A DNA stretch of 64,000 bases from Euptelea pleiosperma (GCA_035048495.1 JASUTR010000107.1:39259-103258), one strand, 5' to 3'. Positions 20,910 to 34,869 are shown, counted from the first letter of the stretch. The notes: generated by a model not told the origin, from the letters alone. A program made the numbers and translations.

Positions 20910-21196
20910 TATCTCTTATGCTTCATTTATCGATCTCTCCCCTCTTGTTCTCAAAAACCTTGAAAAACCCTAACCCTGCATTCTCCCCTCACCACCCCTA
21001 CTCAAAGCATCAACGTCCCTCCCTTAGATTTCTCTCAATCCTCCTCACTACTACCATCCAAAAATGACGAACCCTAATCTCTCCTCTCTGTGTTGCCATT
21101 GTCATCGCTCCACGCTATATATTGTTGTTGACATTGTGCTGCACTCATTGTTCAAGCTCAGCCACCCCACAAGAGTTGTTCGATTCTTCCTCTCAG
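20910..21196 (+). other. Candidate 5' leader exon of the CACTA element, unit 1
   Basis: A pyrimidine-rich stretch with AAAACCCTAACCCTG and CCTCACCACCCC ends at CTCTCAG followed by GTATTG (donor 21197). No long open frame was found. The composition change to T-rich DNA after the donor is what an untranslated exon followed by a long intron would show. Confidence 0.35.
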
Positions 21197-22886
21197 GTAT
21201 TGTCTTTGTCTCAGTGGAAATCTTTTGTTAGTGTTTTGACAGTGGTCTGAGATTAGGGTCAAAGATTAAAGTTGGGATTTGGGGGGTAACAATGCTTGAA
21301 TGTCACGGCTAGAAATTCATGCACCAATAGACCCTAAAGAGGGTGAATCAAGCATTAACTGTGGGAATCAAGCATATATTACTTTGTGTGCTCAGATCCA
21401 AAGGTTTACATTGGTCTGTGATTTGAGGATAAGATTAAAGGTGGGATTTTGGGTCTAAGATTAGAATGTTGCAGATTACGTCAAGAAGGGGTTATCATCT
21501 GTTGCATTGGAGTTTGTTGTTTCAATTAGGGTTTCATTTTGTTTGCTTTGTTGGTAGATTTTCTAGTATTTTTTTTACCTTTTTCTGTTTTCTTTGGTAG
21601 GGTTTTGTTTTCTATTGTAGTGGTTTTGTATATCTGATTTTCCATGAATTTTTAATGACTTTTGTGCTTGATCTATATCAATTCAGATATTAGAGTTGGT
21701 TTCCAAGAGATTTTGGTGGATTAGATGTGATTAACATAGTTTCTATAGCTCACAAATCTGTTTTAATTTGCTGATTTGATCGTAGATATCTAACATAGTT
21801 TTTATACCTCACAAATTTCTTCCATTATTGAGGTCTTTATTTTGTCCTTCTTGACCATATCGTATCTTATTTCTACTTACTGTTTTTTAGTTTGGTTCTA
21901 TCAAGTAATTCTGTAGCTACCAGATTTGTCAAATCACTTTGAAAGTCATTCACTAGGTTAGGGAAAACAAGGTTGATGTTTGAGGAGCTGTTGAGCTCTA
22001 GCTTTTCTTTTATCCATTTTACTTGATGTTTAAGGAGTTGTTGAGGTTATTGATACCTTTATCTTCTGGGTTAGTTGAGTTTGTAGGGAAGCAAATACCT
22101 CAAGCCAATTTTTGTTGCATTTTATAATTTTATTTCTTTTCTATGTGTGTAACTTGGGTCTCCAAAGTTCATTATTGTGGTTAACTGGCAAATTCGGTAA
22201 GGTGCTAATTTGATTCCAAGTTTTGTCAAGATGCATGATTCTGTATCACAAAACCATAGCAGTTAGAAACGTTGTATCCATGTTTCTTAATTTTTCTTCC
22301 ATATGCCTTAATATTGTACCCTTACATGCCCATTAATTGATTATTTAATGCTTTTTCTTTTCCTATTACTGAAGTGTCCCTCTTCTATAAAACCTTGGTT
22401 TATATTTGTTATAGAAATGTTTATCACTGTTTCTTCCATATGTTCTTTCGATGTATGAATAATACTTGCTGACTTTAATTGTCATATCATTGGAGAGGTA
22501 TGCTATATTCCTATCATTTGCTTATATTGTAATTGCATAATGAAATCCTCAAGTTCTTTCCTAGAGAAGAGGAAGAACTTGAACATAGCTTTTATGATAA
22601 TTACAATATTGAGCCATATTGCAACTCTGCTCATTGCTAGAGGTTTCTTGTTGTGATTGTTTGGATGGCTTAAGACATGGGGTTTTAGGGTACATCAATC
22701 TGGATCTTTAATATTTCATTTTTCCCTCAATAATGTGAAACTTTGTAATTGTTTACAAAAGAGATTTGGCCTAGATTTGCTCAAAATGGTTTGCTTCTAA
22801 TGTAGTTGTAATATAATGTCAACTCAAAAGGATGTCCTTTAGTAGAGTTAGGTAAAAGAGAATGTTGCTACTAATGAAAAGAATTT
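21197..22886. other. T-rich intron-like stretch, no gene seen
   Basis: Long T-rich, stop-rich DNA that continues without a break into the next unit (22887 on). A diverged internal duplication, with GATTAAAG and TGGGATTT shared between about 21240 and 21440, is the only structure noticed. The unit 2 copy is at 43562-45251. Confidence 0.5.
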
Positions 22887-23377
22887 GGATGATGCTTGAC
22901 TTTGCACGATATGCTACCTGTGTGTTTTTTCAGTTTCCCATAAAAGTTTGTTTTTCTTCCATTGTCTTGTTTATAGGCAGGAAGGAGTTAGTATTTCCTT
23001 TTACCACTTGGCTACTTCCTTAGTGTAAGACTTAGTGGAAGTTTGGTTGAAGGGTTTGACTATGTCTAAATACTTAATGTTTTTTACTTTACTTTTTGAA
23101 GCTTAATTAGCTTCTTCAGGTATGATATTATATATATTCGCATTAGTTCATCATTTTTTATAACTATTGACAAACAGACAGGTGAATAAAATAAATCAAA
23201 AGAAATAGAGGAAGTGCATGGAATTCTAGGTCCAATACCTGGGAAGTGAAATAAATGTATATACTATGTACACTAAATGATTTTTTTAATGATCCAAACA
23301 TAAAAATGTTGTTAGTTATAATGTTCTATACTTGCCAACGAAATTAAGATGAGCAATAGAACTTGTAGGAGTAAATC

Positions 23378-23399
23378 ATATATATATATATATATATAT
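23378..23399. repeat. (AT)11 microsatellite, unit 2
   Basis: This is the unit 2 copy of the AT run at 491-516, shorter by two dinucleotides. Confidence 0.9.
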
Positions 23400-24798
23400 G
23401 TTAGTCCATAGAGGAACACTTGCTATATTGTTAATCTATTATGGGAGTACCTATTGTATTGCTAATGAAAATGTTTCCTTTATCACAGACTGCAACAAGG
23501 CCTAGTCTTTTTCATGTCCAACTCTATTTGTTTTATTAATTTATTTTGTAAGCACTAGGCTAACTCTGTTGGTATGTGCTTCATAGCATACACTGAAATT
23601 GGATATATTGAGCCTTGTTGGAGAGACTACAAACAATCTATAACTCAGGTTGCCACCTGTAGTCTTCATATTAAGCAAATTTCACCCATTAAAACCTCTT
23701 AATGTACAGTGTTTTTAAAATGTGATGTTGCTGGTTCCTTGTTCATCTCTATAGGAACCCCTTTAAATGTTGTGCTCAAGATTTTTTATCCTTCGAACCG
23801 TACAATGCATGCATAAATGGAATTTAATGCTTGGTTAATTCTTAAAGCATTTAATGCTTGGGAAGGAAAGGAAAAGCAAGACACAAAGTATGTCAGAATG
23901 GTACAAAGTGATGTCTTTAATTAGTGCCATTCTGCCTACTTGAGACAAAGTTCAGATTGTCCACCTAGATCCTATATGATATTCTCCGGATGATGGATTA
24001 AAGTGTAATATTTATGATGACGATGTAAACAATCAAAGTGTCATCATCATATACGCAAAGATTTTGGAAATCTGAGGTTATCACAGAACTATGATTCTAT
24101 TTAATTCTAAAGGTGTCCCTGGATCCTATTTGTACTTCTGTTCCCGTCTCCATTCCCAATAGAAGCAGTTTCCTAGCTACTCAAACTTGCAGTATATTAC
24201 CATATTGTTTGTTTGTATTTTTAGTTACATTCTAAACCTAGTCGTGAATCAGAGGTGCTGAAACAGGTGCAAGAAACTTCAAACTTGTCCTTTACCTAGC
24301 AGAGCATATCTCCCTTGCTTCTGAGTAACCTAGATGCATTTCTGAACATTTTGTAGCTTTGCTATATGGCAAAAATATCTTTACTTGCTATAGCTTTTGT
24401 GTGGTCATGTAGGAAATCGTATGCATGTCCATAAAAAATGAATGCATATGATTTAACTTAATAGATAATTGATGAATCAGAGGAATTAATTAGTTCTCTT
24501 TTTCTAGAACTTAATTTTATGGTAAGTAGATATGTTTTAGCACATTAATGTATGGAAATGTTAAATGTTAGGCATATGTAATAATTTTTTGCTTCCCTTG
24601 TATTTTTTCATCTTTCTTTAATAAATTTTCTTTTGTTATCAGTCATATCTAGCATTGTAGCTTTATGTTTGCTCGTTTTGGGTTTAGTTCTCTCTTCGTT
24701 TATATCTTGTTTAGTAGAATTTAGGGTTTTTAATTTCTTTCTAGATGATTCCTCTGTTTTAATTTATATTCAAGTAATAATTATATTATTCATCAACC

Positions 24799-24864
24799 TG
24801 TAACATCCCTGACCCCGCTCTGCTATACCCATGGTATAGTGAATGAAGGGTCCTTGTGGTCTAT
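24799..24864 (+). mobile_element. Truncated start of an LTR-like sequence, unit 2
   Basis: It is identical in position and truncation to the unit 1 copy at 1916-1981, so the truncation predates duplication of units 1 and 2. Confidence 0.4.
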
Positions 24865-26899
24865 CCTCTTCCTTCTTCTTCTTCTATCTTCCTTTTTCTT
24901 TTTCTTTTTTCTTTGTTTTTCTTTTCTGTATTTTTTTTTTGATAAAGAGAAGACGGAGAAACGAGATCAATGGAGATTGTGGAGGGACACTACACCAAAA
25001 TTGCCTATTTGCAACGGTTCTGGACCGTTGTGAAACTAATTTGAAACGGCTTAAAACCGTTGCAAAAAGTGGCATTTCAAATTAAATTGCAACGGCTCAA
25101 ACCCATTTCATTCTGAATTCCACATGGGAATAAACATTTTTGCAACGGTTTTGAACCGTTTCAAGTCTTGAAACGGTTCAAAACCGTTGCAAAATATAAA
25201 ATAGAAACGGTTTAAAACCGTTGCAAAATATAAAATAGAAACGGTTTTAAACTGTTGCGGTATTTACATTGCAACGGTTTTGAACCGTTTCTATTAGCAA
25301 CGGCTCAAAACCGTCTCAAAATGTAATTATGGAACGGTTTTGAACCGTTTTAAACCATGTTTCGTCACAGTTATAAATCATTTAAAATTAAGAAACGGTG
25401 CGAAACCATTGCAAATGATTGTAATGCAATGGTTGTAAACCGTTTCTGACTTATGGTTTGTCACAATTATGAATTATTTAAAACTAAGCAACGGTTCTAA
25501 ACCGTTGCAAAATATGATTCTGCAATGTTTTGAAAATTTGTGAAACGGTTTTGATCCGTTTCAACTGTGAAATTTGAAGCGGTTGATATTGTTGAAACGG
25601 TTTTGAACCGTTGCAAACGGAAAGAAAATGCAAAAAAAAATTATGCCTTATAAATGGCAATGTTGATGGTTGACCTGGTATAATTAACAATAGTTAAGTA
25701 ATAGTCTTTTCCGGACAGATAAGGTATTTAAGGCGAAAGTGAAATAGGAAATGGGAACTTGGAAGATCATCCAAGCTATAAAAAAGCCACAAATAATTAG
25801 GCTTCAACAAAATTTGGACAGATCTCAAACTAAGATATCTAAACATGTAATAACAAGTATATAACTTGTAGGAAAAGGGTGACAAGTATATAACTTGTCT
25901 GAGGGAACCATTTATGAGGACTAGAACATTACAAAGCCCAAGAGGCTTTTGAAAGATTTAAATATACTAGTGGGTGGCTTGTGCCCACGGCAGTCCCCGA
26001 CAAAGAGTCCGAAACTTGCAAACAAATGAACCCACAATGTGAACAACTGAACCCACCATTCAATAGGCAAATTCGTAATCTGTGTAAATTGGAGGGTGAT
26101 CGCCGAACAAATACATATCATTCACTACCTAGGTGCACATGTAGGGGCTAGAAGTTTAAAATCTACCATTCATTGGCTTCCCCAAATGACTAAAGAATCA
26201 CCAAATCAGAAGTTTGAAACATCTGATCTACCACATTCACTATCACTATTGGAATCCAATTGCAATGGTTTCTCTTGAAACTGGTATTGTTTGTGCCCAC
26301 TTGCAACATGGTTTGTCAACATTGCAGATCATGCAAAGTGCTTGACAAAGTGCATGCTACCCCTGAATGTTTGGCTCATGAGTTGTCAACATTCTTAGGT
26401 ATTGTCATACCCAGAATTTGGCAGTTGAGCTGAAACTTGCAGCATAGAGAGGGACTAAGGTAAGGTGGGCCAACAGGTGGACCTCTTTGGTTCCATTTCC
26501 TCATCTGCCACATGATCCAAACATCCATACAGTCAGTGGTCTTTAAGAGTGTGCCACATGGATCATACCGTGGTCCGTGATGTGAGCCACATGTCACACT
26601 AATTGGTAATGGTGGAGGTACATTCCTCCCTTCTCTTTTCTCCTTCCCTTCTATTTTCTTTTCTTCTTTTTCTTCTTTTCTTCTCTCTTTTTTTTTTCTT
26701 TGATCTTCTTTTTAGGAGAGGACCAGTATAGAAAGCGGCTGGGATTGGAGATGGTAGGCGGATGAAGAGGAGTTGGGAGGATGAGGGCAGTGCCTGTAAG
26801 TCGGGAGAGTTGCTGGCCAAACCGGCAACTGCCAGAGATGCAGGTCTAGCTAACGGTTCCGGTGGCTGGCGCACAAGGGGGAGCAAGTTGCTCCTTTGG
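24865..26899 (+). repeat. 2.1-kb module, unit 2 first copy (5' end missing)
   Basis: Same content as the unit 1 module but extending to the complete right edge, where the next module starts at 26900. Its left edge is the CTAT deletion junction. Confidence 0.8.
24988..25628 (+). mobile_element. CACTA-type terminus and subterminal repeats, unit 2
   Basis: This is the counterpart of 2105-2745, with the same CACTACACC start and the same palindromes. It has a few base changes, such as a restored CCGTTTC where unit 1 has CCATTTC. Confidence 0.75.
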
Positions 26900-27208
26900 T
26901 GGTTGAGGAGGTGAAGGCACGGGGCAGTTTCAGACCTGCAACTCGAAGTTGCAGGTCGTGGAGGGAGGCTGGGCGGTGATCAGGTAGGGGCGATCCTATC
27001 CTCTTCCTTCTTCTTCTTCTATCTTCCTTTTTCTTTTTCTTTTTTCTTTGTTTTTCTTTTATGGATTTTTTTTTTTATATAGAGAAGACGAAGAAACGAG
27101 ATCAATGGAGATTGTGGAGGGACACCACACCAAAATTGCCTATTTGCAACGGTTCTGGACCGTTGTGAAACTAATTTGAAACGGCTTAAAACCGTTGCAA
27201 AACGTGGC
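26900..27208 (+). repeat. Partial 2.1-kb module, unit 2 second copy
   Basis: It begins at the TGGTTGAGGAGG motif and includes the CT-rich run. It ends about 85 bp into the CACTA-type terminus, fused to a LINE 3' end. Its terminus reads CACCACACC (27123) where every other copy reads CACTACACC, a single T to C change in the CACTA pentamer. Confidence 0.75.
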
Positions 27209-27211
27209 TGA

Positions 27212-27742
27212 TGTGGTGGTTTGCATCTTTGTCTTTTGTTTGTATATTGTTCTTTCTTTGCAACAATTTCGTGATATGTAATTCCTTTGTTTTTTGTTTT
27301 AGGGGTGTTGGCTTTAGCCTTGAGTAGGTCATCTCAACCTCCTCAACTTCTTTGTATCCTTCCCTTTCTCCTTAATAAAGTTATACTTATAAAAAAAATT
27401 ATACTAAACTCTAAAAAATCCATAACTTAAGAGGAATGTTTATTAAAAAAAGATTTAGGAACCCCGTAAGTAAAAATGTTTTAGTTATCTCTAACTATAA
27501 TAATAGGGTTTTACGATCCCAAAACTCAAAGCTTTAGATTTGAAGATTTTGCGTTTCGTTGGGGTCATTTGATTTCCTAAGTGTAGGCTTGCTCGTAGGG
27601 TTGGTCTTTCGGTTTTTTTGGAGGGCTTGTGTTGCTCTATAGTTGTGCCTTTATTGCTACCTTGTCTTTGGCTGCATTTGTATAGTTTGTGGACCTTCTC
27701 AGCCCCGTTTTATTATATATCTTTTACCGATAAAAAAAAAAA
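27212..27742 (+). mobile_element. Two LINE 3' ends, unit 2
   Basis: These are the copies of 4854-5040 and 5155-5382. Here they directly abut the truncated module at 27208, without gypsy DNA. Confidence 0.5.
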
Positions 27743-28036
27743 CTAAAAAATAAAAATAAAAAATACATCACACCTATACAATATCTTAAAACGCTTTAGT
27801 TAAAAAAACTCTAGTTCTAACTACAATAATAGGGTTATACTCAGAACCTAAAATTTTGAAAAATAAATCAGAAAATACCAACATACCCATCAGTGAAAAA
27901 AAACTAATTCTAAAAATCCATAATAGAAACATTTTATCACAAATAAAATAGGAAAAACCCATAAATAAAAAGTTAGATTTTTAAAAAAAAAAAAAAAGAT
28001 CATCATTACGTCGTAAGTAAAGGAGTAAAACTTCAT

Positions 28037-28378
28037 GGACCTTCGATGGTCAAGCCACGTGGCAACATTAGAGGACGCTGACCATATGGATGTTTGGCCA
28101 ATCCCTATGTGGCCTACAAACCAATAATCAGCCTGGTTAGTGATTTCAAACCTTTAGATCCATGTACCCCAAATGGTGGTTACTGCTTAAATTCCCATGG
28201 TTAAAATCAACCCTTGAAAATGAATCAAATCCAATGCTTAGAAATCACTAATCAAGTTGATTTTTGGTTTGTAGGTGTATGGATTTGCCAAACATGCATA
28301 TGGTTAGTGTCCTCTAAAATTGTGCCACGTGGCTCATATTGTGGGCGGTCATCGGCTTTGCTGACCGTCAGATGGTCA
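28037..28378. mobile_element. Foldback MITE-like element, unit 2
   Basis: Copy of 5678-6019 with the same arms and loop. Confidence 0.8.
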
Positions 28379-28557
28379 AAAAAGTTTCTCTTTAAGTTAA
28401 GGGCTTTTCTGTCATTTAACAAATTAGTTTACCCACGATTAATTTTCTCTCATTTGTCTCACAACTCTTCTCTCTCACGAACTGTTCTTCTCCCCAACTT
28501 CCTCTGATTAATTTTTTCTTTTTAGCTCAAATCTGTGAAAATTGTTCAGTAGTCATC

Positions 28558-29086
28558 TATGGCTACGCTTTACTGGTTCGGCCTTGGAGTCTACCATTTC
28601 GACATTAATGGTCAGAATTCTCTTTGATTTTTGAAGATTCTGAGCTTGTTTTGATCAATTTCGGCAATATTCTATTTCGTCTACTCCATTACAAGTCAGA
28701 TCTGTTGTTTTCTCAAGCTATAGATCTATACAACAACGCAAATGGCGTTTGGGGTCCAGATCTCGTAAATTCGGGCTTTTGATTTTTATTCCCTTGCAGT
28801 TCATGGTGTCGAATACACTTTTGGTGTTCACGAGTTTCCGACGACAGGGGTCTTCGAAGACGAACCGAAAACAATGCCCTGGATTCATGTTTTGTAAATC
28901 AATTCTGAACGGAAGAACAGATCTAGCTCCCAAATATGTCTGAACGTTCATGGTGAAGATCGTGGAAGAATGCACAGGCAACACATACAATCTCATTACC
29001 AAGAACTGTAACCATTTCTGCAACTACGAGTGTCTAAGAAAGAGGAAAGCCAATCGCTTGTTGGGTTAATTGACTCGCCAGAAACG
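28558..29086 (+). pseudogene. DeSI-like PPPDE protease pseudogene fragment, unit 2
   Basis: Copy of 6199-6727 (exons 28558-28610 and 28800-29086). It carries the same frameshift, the same two in-frame TGAs and the same intron, so the damage predates the duplication. One difference near 29029 is ACGCGT in unit 1 against ACGAGT here. Confidence 0.88.
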
Positions 29087-29145
29087 GTAAGAAACCGATC
29101 CATTTAATGTTTGAATCAGGTCTTCCATACCTACTTTCAGGCCTT

Positions 29146-29466
29146 CTAATACCCAAATGGGCTGCCGTTAATCACAACTGAATGCACTGGTGATGTGATG
29201 CAAGTTTTAATCCAGCTGATTCGTTTAAGAGGAAGGTCCAGGGCTTGAATGAAAACGAGAATAATATCCCAACTAACTGTATCATACGCTTTCTTGAGGT
29301 TTCTTTTCGCAGCACATCTGGGATGACCACCATCTCTATGATAATTTTGAAGGATGCCATGAGTGAGGAGGATAGATGTTTCTACCCTTAATGAGTGCAG
29401 ACTGGGTGAGGGTATTTTATAATCTATATTTTGATTTTGCAAGAAATTAAGTTTCCCTCTCAACAT
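29146..29466 (-). pseudogene. LINE reverse transcriptase fragment, unit 2
   Basis: Identical copy of the minus-strand RT fragment at 6787-7107. Confidence 0.88.
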
Positions 29467-30486
29467 GGTATTGATGGGATAGTTTCTAAATTGGGTTCAG
29501 TTTATTCAAAGAGTTAAGTTGGTAGAATCTTTTGATTATTGTTTTAGTAAGTTGTTTGGATGTGTTGCAAGTCAAGTTATCAAAATAGATTGAGGACTAA
29601 GTATTCATGTTTTTGTTGATAAAGTTAAGAAGCTTATTTTTGAGAGGTTTCTGTCCTTGACTCTGCCTAATTCAAAGATGCCAACCATGGAGTTCTTAGT
29701 GTCGGTCCCTATACCTGATCTTGATTGTAATCTCAGGGAGATACTGCATCACCGATCCACGTCTTCCTGGACTGATTCAAGGTCCAGTCTACTTAGGCTC
29801 GAGTCCATGGCTCCACTTGGTTGATGTTCTGCGCTGCAACCATGAAATTGCTAGTTCTATCCCAGTTTACCCACCCAAAGAAAGAACATATAGCTAAACA
29901 CTTCCTTCTTCTTTTACCCATAAAAAGGAACTAAAAAAATAAATAAATTAGTTTAACACTTCTTTTTCATCACATACATTTATCAATTGGGGTCATGATT
30001 CGTGAATTTCTTCCCATATAGTCCTTAGTTTGCAACAGTAATTGTATGACTCTGTCAATAAATGAGTCTTTATCTTTGATTTAAAACATCAATATAGCTC
30101 ATGTGTTTATAAATATTCCAATATTATACCAAGATATGCTAGCCCAATAGCTTTCCAATATAGATAAGTTTGCCTAGTAGTTTGATAGTTTGATTGTGGT
30201 AGGAGTTTCTATTAGAATTTGATTAGGATTACGAAGTTTGATTCATAATTTCTGTAAAACAGATGTAATCACTTATTTTCTAGAGAGAGAGAATTGATGA
30301 AGTAAAATTTTACTTTGAGGCGAAGACTTCACTTGTGAAGAGTGATTCTTCATTGAATGGTGGATTCCGTTCTTGGACTGTTGAATTCCAGTTCCGTGTT
30401 CTTCCGCTCGCACTAGTGTAGAATGAGCTCTACCATTCTACACCAAAGTTATATTAGGAACATCAAGGAGATCTGGAATTCCAACC

Positions 30487-30919
30487 TTTCAAAGAGCTGC
30501 TATTTGTGAATAGCATTCTATTTGGAAAGAGGACTTGGAAATGAAGAACGTGGATTTTAGCTCTATTCCATTATGGATCTCATTCTTTAACCTCCCGTTC
30601 TGATCAGCAAAAGTTCTCAGCATCATTGGAAGTGTAATTGGAAAACCTCTCTTCCCTTTTCACAAAAAAGGAATAGCTTATGCTTGTCTTTGTATTGAAG
30701 TCTTTGTAGATGAAGCTTTGCCAAATTCGGTTCCTATTCACCTCGACAATAGAGATACACTTGAACATAAAGTCGAGTTCAGTTGGGTGACTCCTTGAAA
30801 GGACACATACCTAATCAATGTGGAATTGGAAAAATTGCTTCTAAGTAAATTTGGTTGGAGAAAAAAACCAGCAGAACTGAGCCTTCAAAAGGTTCACATC
30901 ATTTCAACTCAACTGGGAA
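30487..30919 (+). pseudogene. LINE ORF1 relic (DUF4283-type), unit 2
   Basis: Copy of 8128-8560 with the same in-frame stops. One change, CAATTGGG to CAACTGGG, is shared with unit 3. Confidence 0.75.
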
Positions 30920-33498
30920 GATAGTTTAATCTAACCTGGGAAAAATCATGATTCATCTTTGGATGATACTCACAATGTTCAACCTAGTTCTGAGATCCAT
31001 GCCAGGTCACCTTCTGTTTGTGAAAATCACTAGATGATAGAAGCTATTCATAGCCCAACCTTAAGGGTAATAGTGAGTAATAGAAAGTTATTTGCAGACA
31101 TTTCTATTTGGTCTACATACAACTATTGAGGAACAGCCTCATCTAAACTTAAATGTTCAACCGAATTCTGAGATCCATGATTGGTCCCCTTTCTGTTTGT
31201 GAAAATCACAAGATTTGGTTGGTAGTGCTCCATTGAACCATCTTTGTGACAAATTTTGTATTGCCAATTAGAGGGCATGAAATCGGCGCACTTGACATAT
31301 CCCAAAATTCGTCTATCCAAGATACAACTCAACTGGATGGACCAAAAAAAGATATTGTTGTTTCTTATTCACAAGATTTTCTGTAGATATAAACTCTTAA
31401 TTTCTCTTCATGTTTAGTTGTAGGAACATATTAGTTACTTTCTACATTTTTGGTTTCCATAATTATCCTCAATTAGATCTTTATAACCATATCACGAAAT
31501 TACACTAGAGGAAATAGATTTTTTGTAGTTTTTCTACTTCACATAGAAGAGCATATTCGTTCGAAAGTCAAGACTCATGTGTTCTATGATTCTTTTTGAG
31601 GATCTTATTAGAAATTTTGATTTAGTTAAAGCTAGTACCTAGGAAAGTGCAATCGTGCAGCACACTCTGCACACTAAGCTTTACATCTATATTTGCCTGT
31701 AAGAATCTTATTGAGTAAGCTAACTATAATTATTCTTTTCTCTGTTGATGATTCATGCTGTTAACTTCATTGTAGAGAAATAATCTCATCCGTTCTACCG
31801 AAATAATCTGACAATAGTATATCTCATCACCATTCACAATAATTTCTCAACAACTTACAGCCCCACAGTGAATTTGAATTGATCTTAACCACTCTTCCTT
31901 CAAAAAATACTCATAAATCTTTACCCTCCTATCATGGTATCAAGGACTATCTCAAAACCCAGCCAACAACATATAAAAGCCCAGGTATGTTTAAACTTTA
32001 AACTCATACACACTTGTAATGCCAGAAACTAGAATATGTGGGTGATATTTGCTCTATTTGTTAACATGAAAGAAACCACATTTTTGATGGATTGAGGCCC
32101 TCATTCTTGTTTGTTTTCTGTTAATATTATATTGTTATTTATGTGTGTTGACAGGGTATGCTTCAAGTTGCTTATCTTTGGCACTGCAATTTGATTAGAT
32201 GCTGAAATAATAGCCTTATAATCATGCTCTCGGTCGTACAAGTGGTATTTCATATTGCACCATAGAATGAAATTGTACTTCTTCATACCTACGTCACATT
32301 CAGATGGGTTTAGAGCATCCAATCAAGTGGCTATATCTAGTACTTACCCATGCCCTAAAATTAACCCACTTGGACGATCTTAACCATCCTGTATATGGAC
32401 TTCTTTTTCTGAACTGTTAATCAGATGGTCCAAGAAAAAAAGTCTACTTGGTAAATGGTTTGGATCATTCCATTAGATTGTGAGCAAATCCAAGATGGGA
32501 TCCATTCATTGATGCATAGTAATTTGCATTTAAAAATCAACTTTTTATTGCTTAGCACAATGGGGTTGGCCACAACCTAGAAACTATTGACACCTCTATA
32601 ACCATTTTCAATTTTGTTTGAGTTCTCTAATTAAATGTAAGCATGTTTCTTTGATGACTGGCATTTTAAAACAATTCTCTGGAGGATTCATCTTTTTATT
32701 AATTTATTTGCTTATTTGATTTATGGAGCCAAGTACATTTATGAATACATACATATCAAAAAGAAAAACATAAACCATAATTTTTCTTCATTCCATTAAA
32801 CACATCTCACAAAGAAGATGGGTGTGTGGACAAGGAAATAGAACTTAGTTCTGAGTCTAATTGATTGGATCTTCATGATCAATTGATTGGACACTACAGA
32901 ATATAAAATACACAATTTAAGATTTAAAATTTGATGTCATTTCTTGCTTTCAAAATTCCTTGCAACTTATGTGTTCTAATGTAATGTTGCACAGATCCAT
33001 TTCATGAGGTGAAGAGGAAGAGGGACAAGAAGAAAGAGGTATGCTGTGTATGAACCCTTGCAGATTTATAATCAAGTGTTTTATGTCGAAGTGCACATAA
33101 TCTGTGTTCATATTGGCTGAGCTTATGATGATCATTTTTTTTCTTCGGAATCACCTGTTTTTATTTTTTAACAATTGTGTTAGACTGTTAATTTTTTTTT
33201 TGATAAGTGTCATGTTATAATGTTAATTACCTGCTCAATCTTATTTTCTTACAAGACTAGGTTGCGGTCCTCTCTTGTAGGATGTGCATTTCCTTTTTTT
33301 TTTCTCCTCTAAAAATACAGTATTCTTTCATGTGGTTGTGAACAAAAATGAAAATTGATTCCACCCTTTAATGTAATCTTAAGGATGCCAACTTGAATAA
33401 CTTAAGATTTTGCAAAAATGAATTTATAATTTGGGTCTTAAAATGTTGTTTTTTTTGGCAAGGTTTGTGTTAATAATGAAAATTCATGATAATATTTG

Positions 33499-33819
33499 GG
33501 GTAGACCCTATTGGCAAAGAACATATATAGTGGAAGACTGGAATCTTTGCACGCCCCAACAGATGCCAAAAGCTTGAATAAATTGCTGTCAAATCCAATC
33601 CCAGAAATCACAATGAAGAAGACGGTGGTTGAGTGTTTCATGACAATTTTTGCAAAAGGTAACAAATATTGGGCATGATTTCCTATGACTTATCAAGTGA
33701 TCAACCATAAGAATTTTGTTAAGGGATGTTGACCATAGAACAAATGCCACTTTAGGTGAAACCTCCACAAAAACCTCGTTTGTAAGGAAGATTTACTAGA
33801 ATCCATAAGAGCGGATACA
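33499..33819 (-). pseudogene. LINE zf-RVT fragment, unit 2
   Basis: Copy of 11140-11460 in the matching intron. Confidence 0.7.
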
Positions 33820-34133
33820 AAAAATGGACAAATTTTTTTCCTTCCGGCATTTCAAAAATGTGTCTTCCTTTACATTATCCAATACCTTAACCTCTTTCTA
33901 ATCATGTAGTTGTATTCTAAAAAGTGGATTGCAAACAACTCAATCTTTGAGCTTCTCAAAATAACATGATATAACACTGCAATATCATAAAGAGGAGAAA
34001 CATTCAAGTGGACTTTAGATTCGTCATACCATTAATCTTCTCAAAATGTAACTCTTTTGCCCGATCCCACTTTCAATTGAACTCCTGTGTTCATCACATA
34101 TTAGTTATTCCTTTCCATACACAACTTTGCTTT

Positions 34134-34525
34134 TGTAGAGCTTTTGGATTGCATTGCCAGTCCTAAGCTTTTGGAGAGGTATTCCGTTTGACATGCTGGG
34201 AGCTGTGGAAAGAAGAAATCGTCAGATATTCAAAGAGAAGGAGGCCGCGTTTGAAGAGATTGTTATGAGCGTCAAAGCTACACTGTATCATTGGGGTTCA
34301 GTTATTCCTGAACTTCAAGGGTTTAGAATCTTTAGATTTGAGGATTTTGTATTTCGGTGGGTGTGTTTGATTTTGTAGTTGTTAGCTCTTCTTGTTGGGC
34401 TGCCTTTGGGAGGTGGGGTTTTTTTGGTTGTTGTCTTTTGGCTTGGCCTTTTCCGCTACTGTATAGTTTCTTTTTGGGTCCTTCTAGGTCATGTCTTTAA
34501 TTCAAATCTTTTACCTATCAAAAAA
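34134..34525 (+). mobile_element. LINE 3' end with ORF2 C-terminus, unit 2
   Basis: Copy of 11775-12166 (open frame 34154-34378). Confidence 0.75.
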
Positions 34526-34869
34526 ATTCATTAATTCCAACTCATGCCTTCCAAATACAAACACCACATAAAGAATTCAACACATTGTTGGATACCCCAA
34601 ATTTTGACTTCTATATTTACTTTCAATACTTCTCAAAAGGCTTTGAAAGCCCCATACCTTGAAAAGCCACCTGCTCCAAAACAGCTATTCATCAATCCCG
34701 AAGGTCTCAAAACTAGACCTCTTGTTTCCTTTGGGTAATAAACCATATTCCAAATCCACTAAATGCTACTTCTTTTCATCTACTTTATTATGGTAGGAAT
34801 TTTCTTTTCAATACCTAATGTTGATATATACATGGTCATGTACCCACATCGGGAATGGGGACTGGAGAG

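Larger units (their letters stand above)
1..22886. repeat. Large tandem unit 1 (~22.9 kb)
   Basis: The sequence from position 1 reappears at 22887 and again at 45252 in the same orientation and order, with only scattered substitutions and short indels. Unit 1 differs from unit 2 mainly by a longer AT microsatellite (491-516) and by a Ty3/gypsy patch at 3962-4853, where units 2 and 3 have the start of a further 2.1-kb module. In the later copies the matching sequence is preceded by unit-internal DNA, so the window starts at an arbitrary point inside the array and the true left edge is not visible. Confidence 0.95.

Noticed and set aside
21615..21622. TTGTAGTG as an inverted CACTA end partnering 20561
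   Set aside because: Thirteen of sixteen terminal bases are similar, but the flanking trinucleotides differ (GAC and GTT), no subterminal repeats lie beside it, and it falls in a T-rich intron-like stretch. Probably chance.
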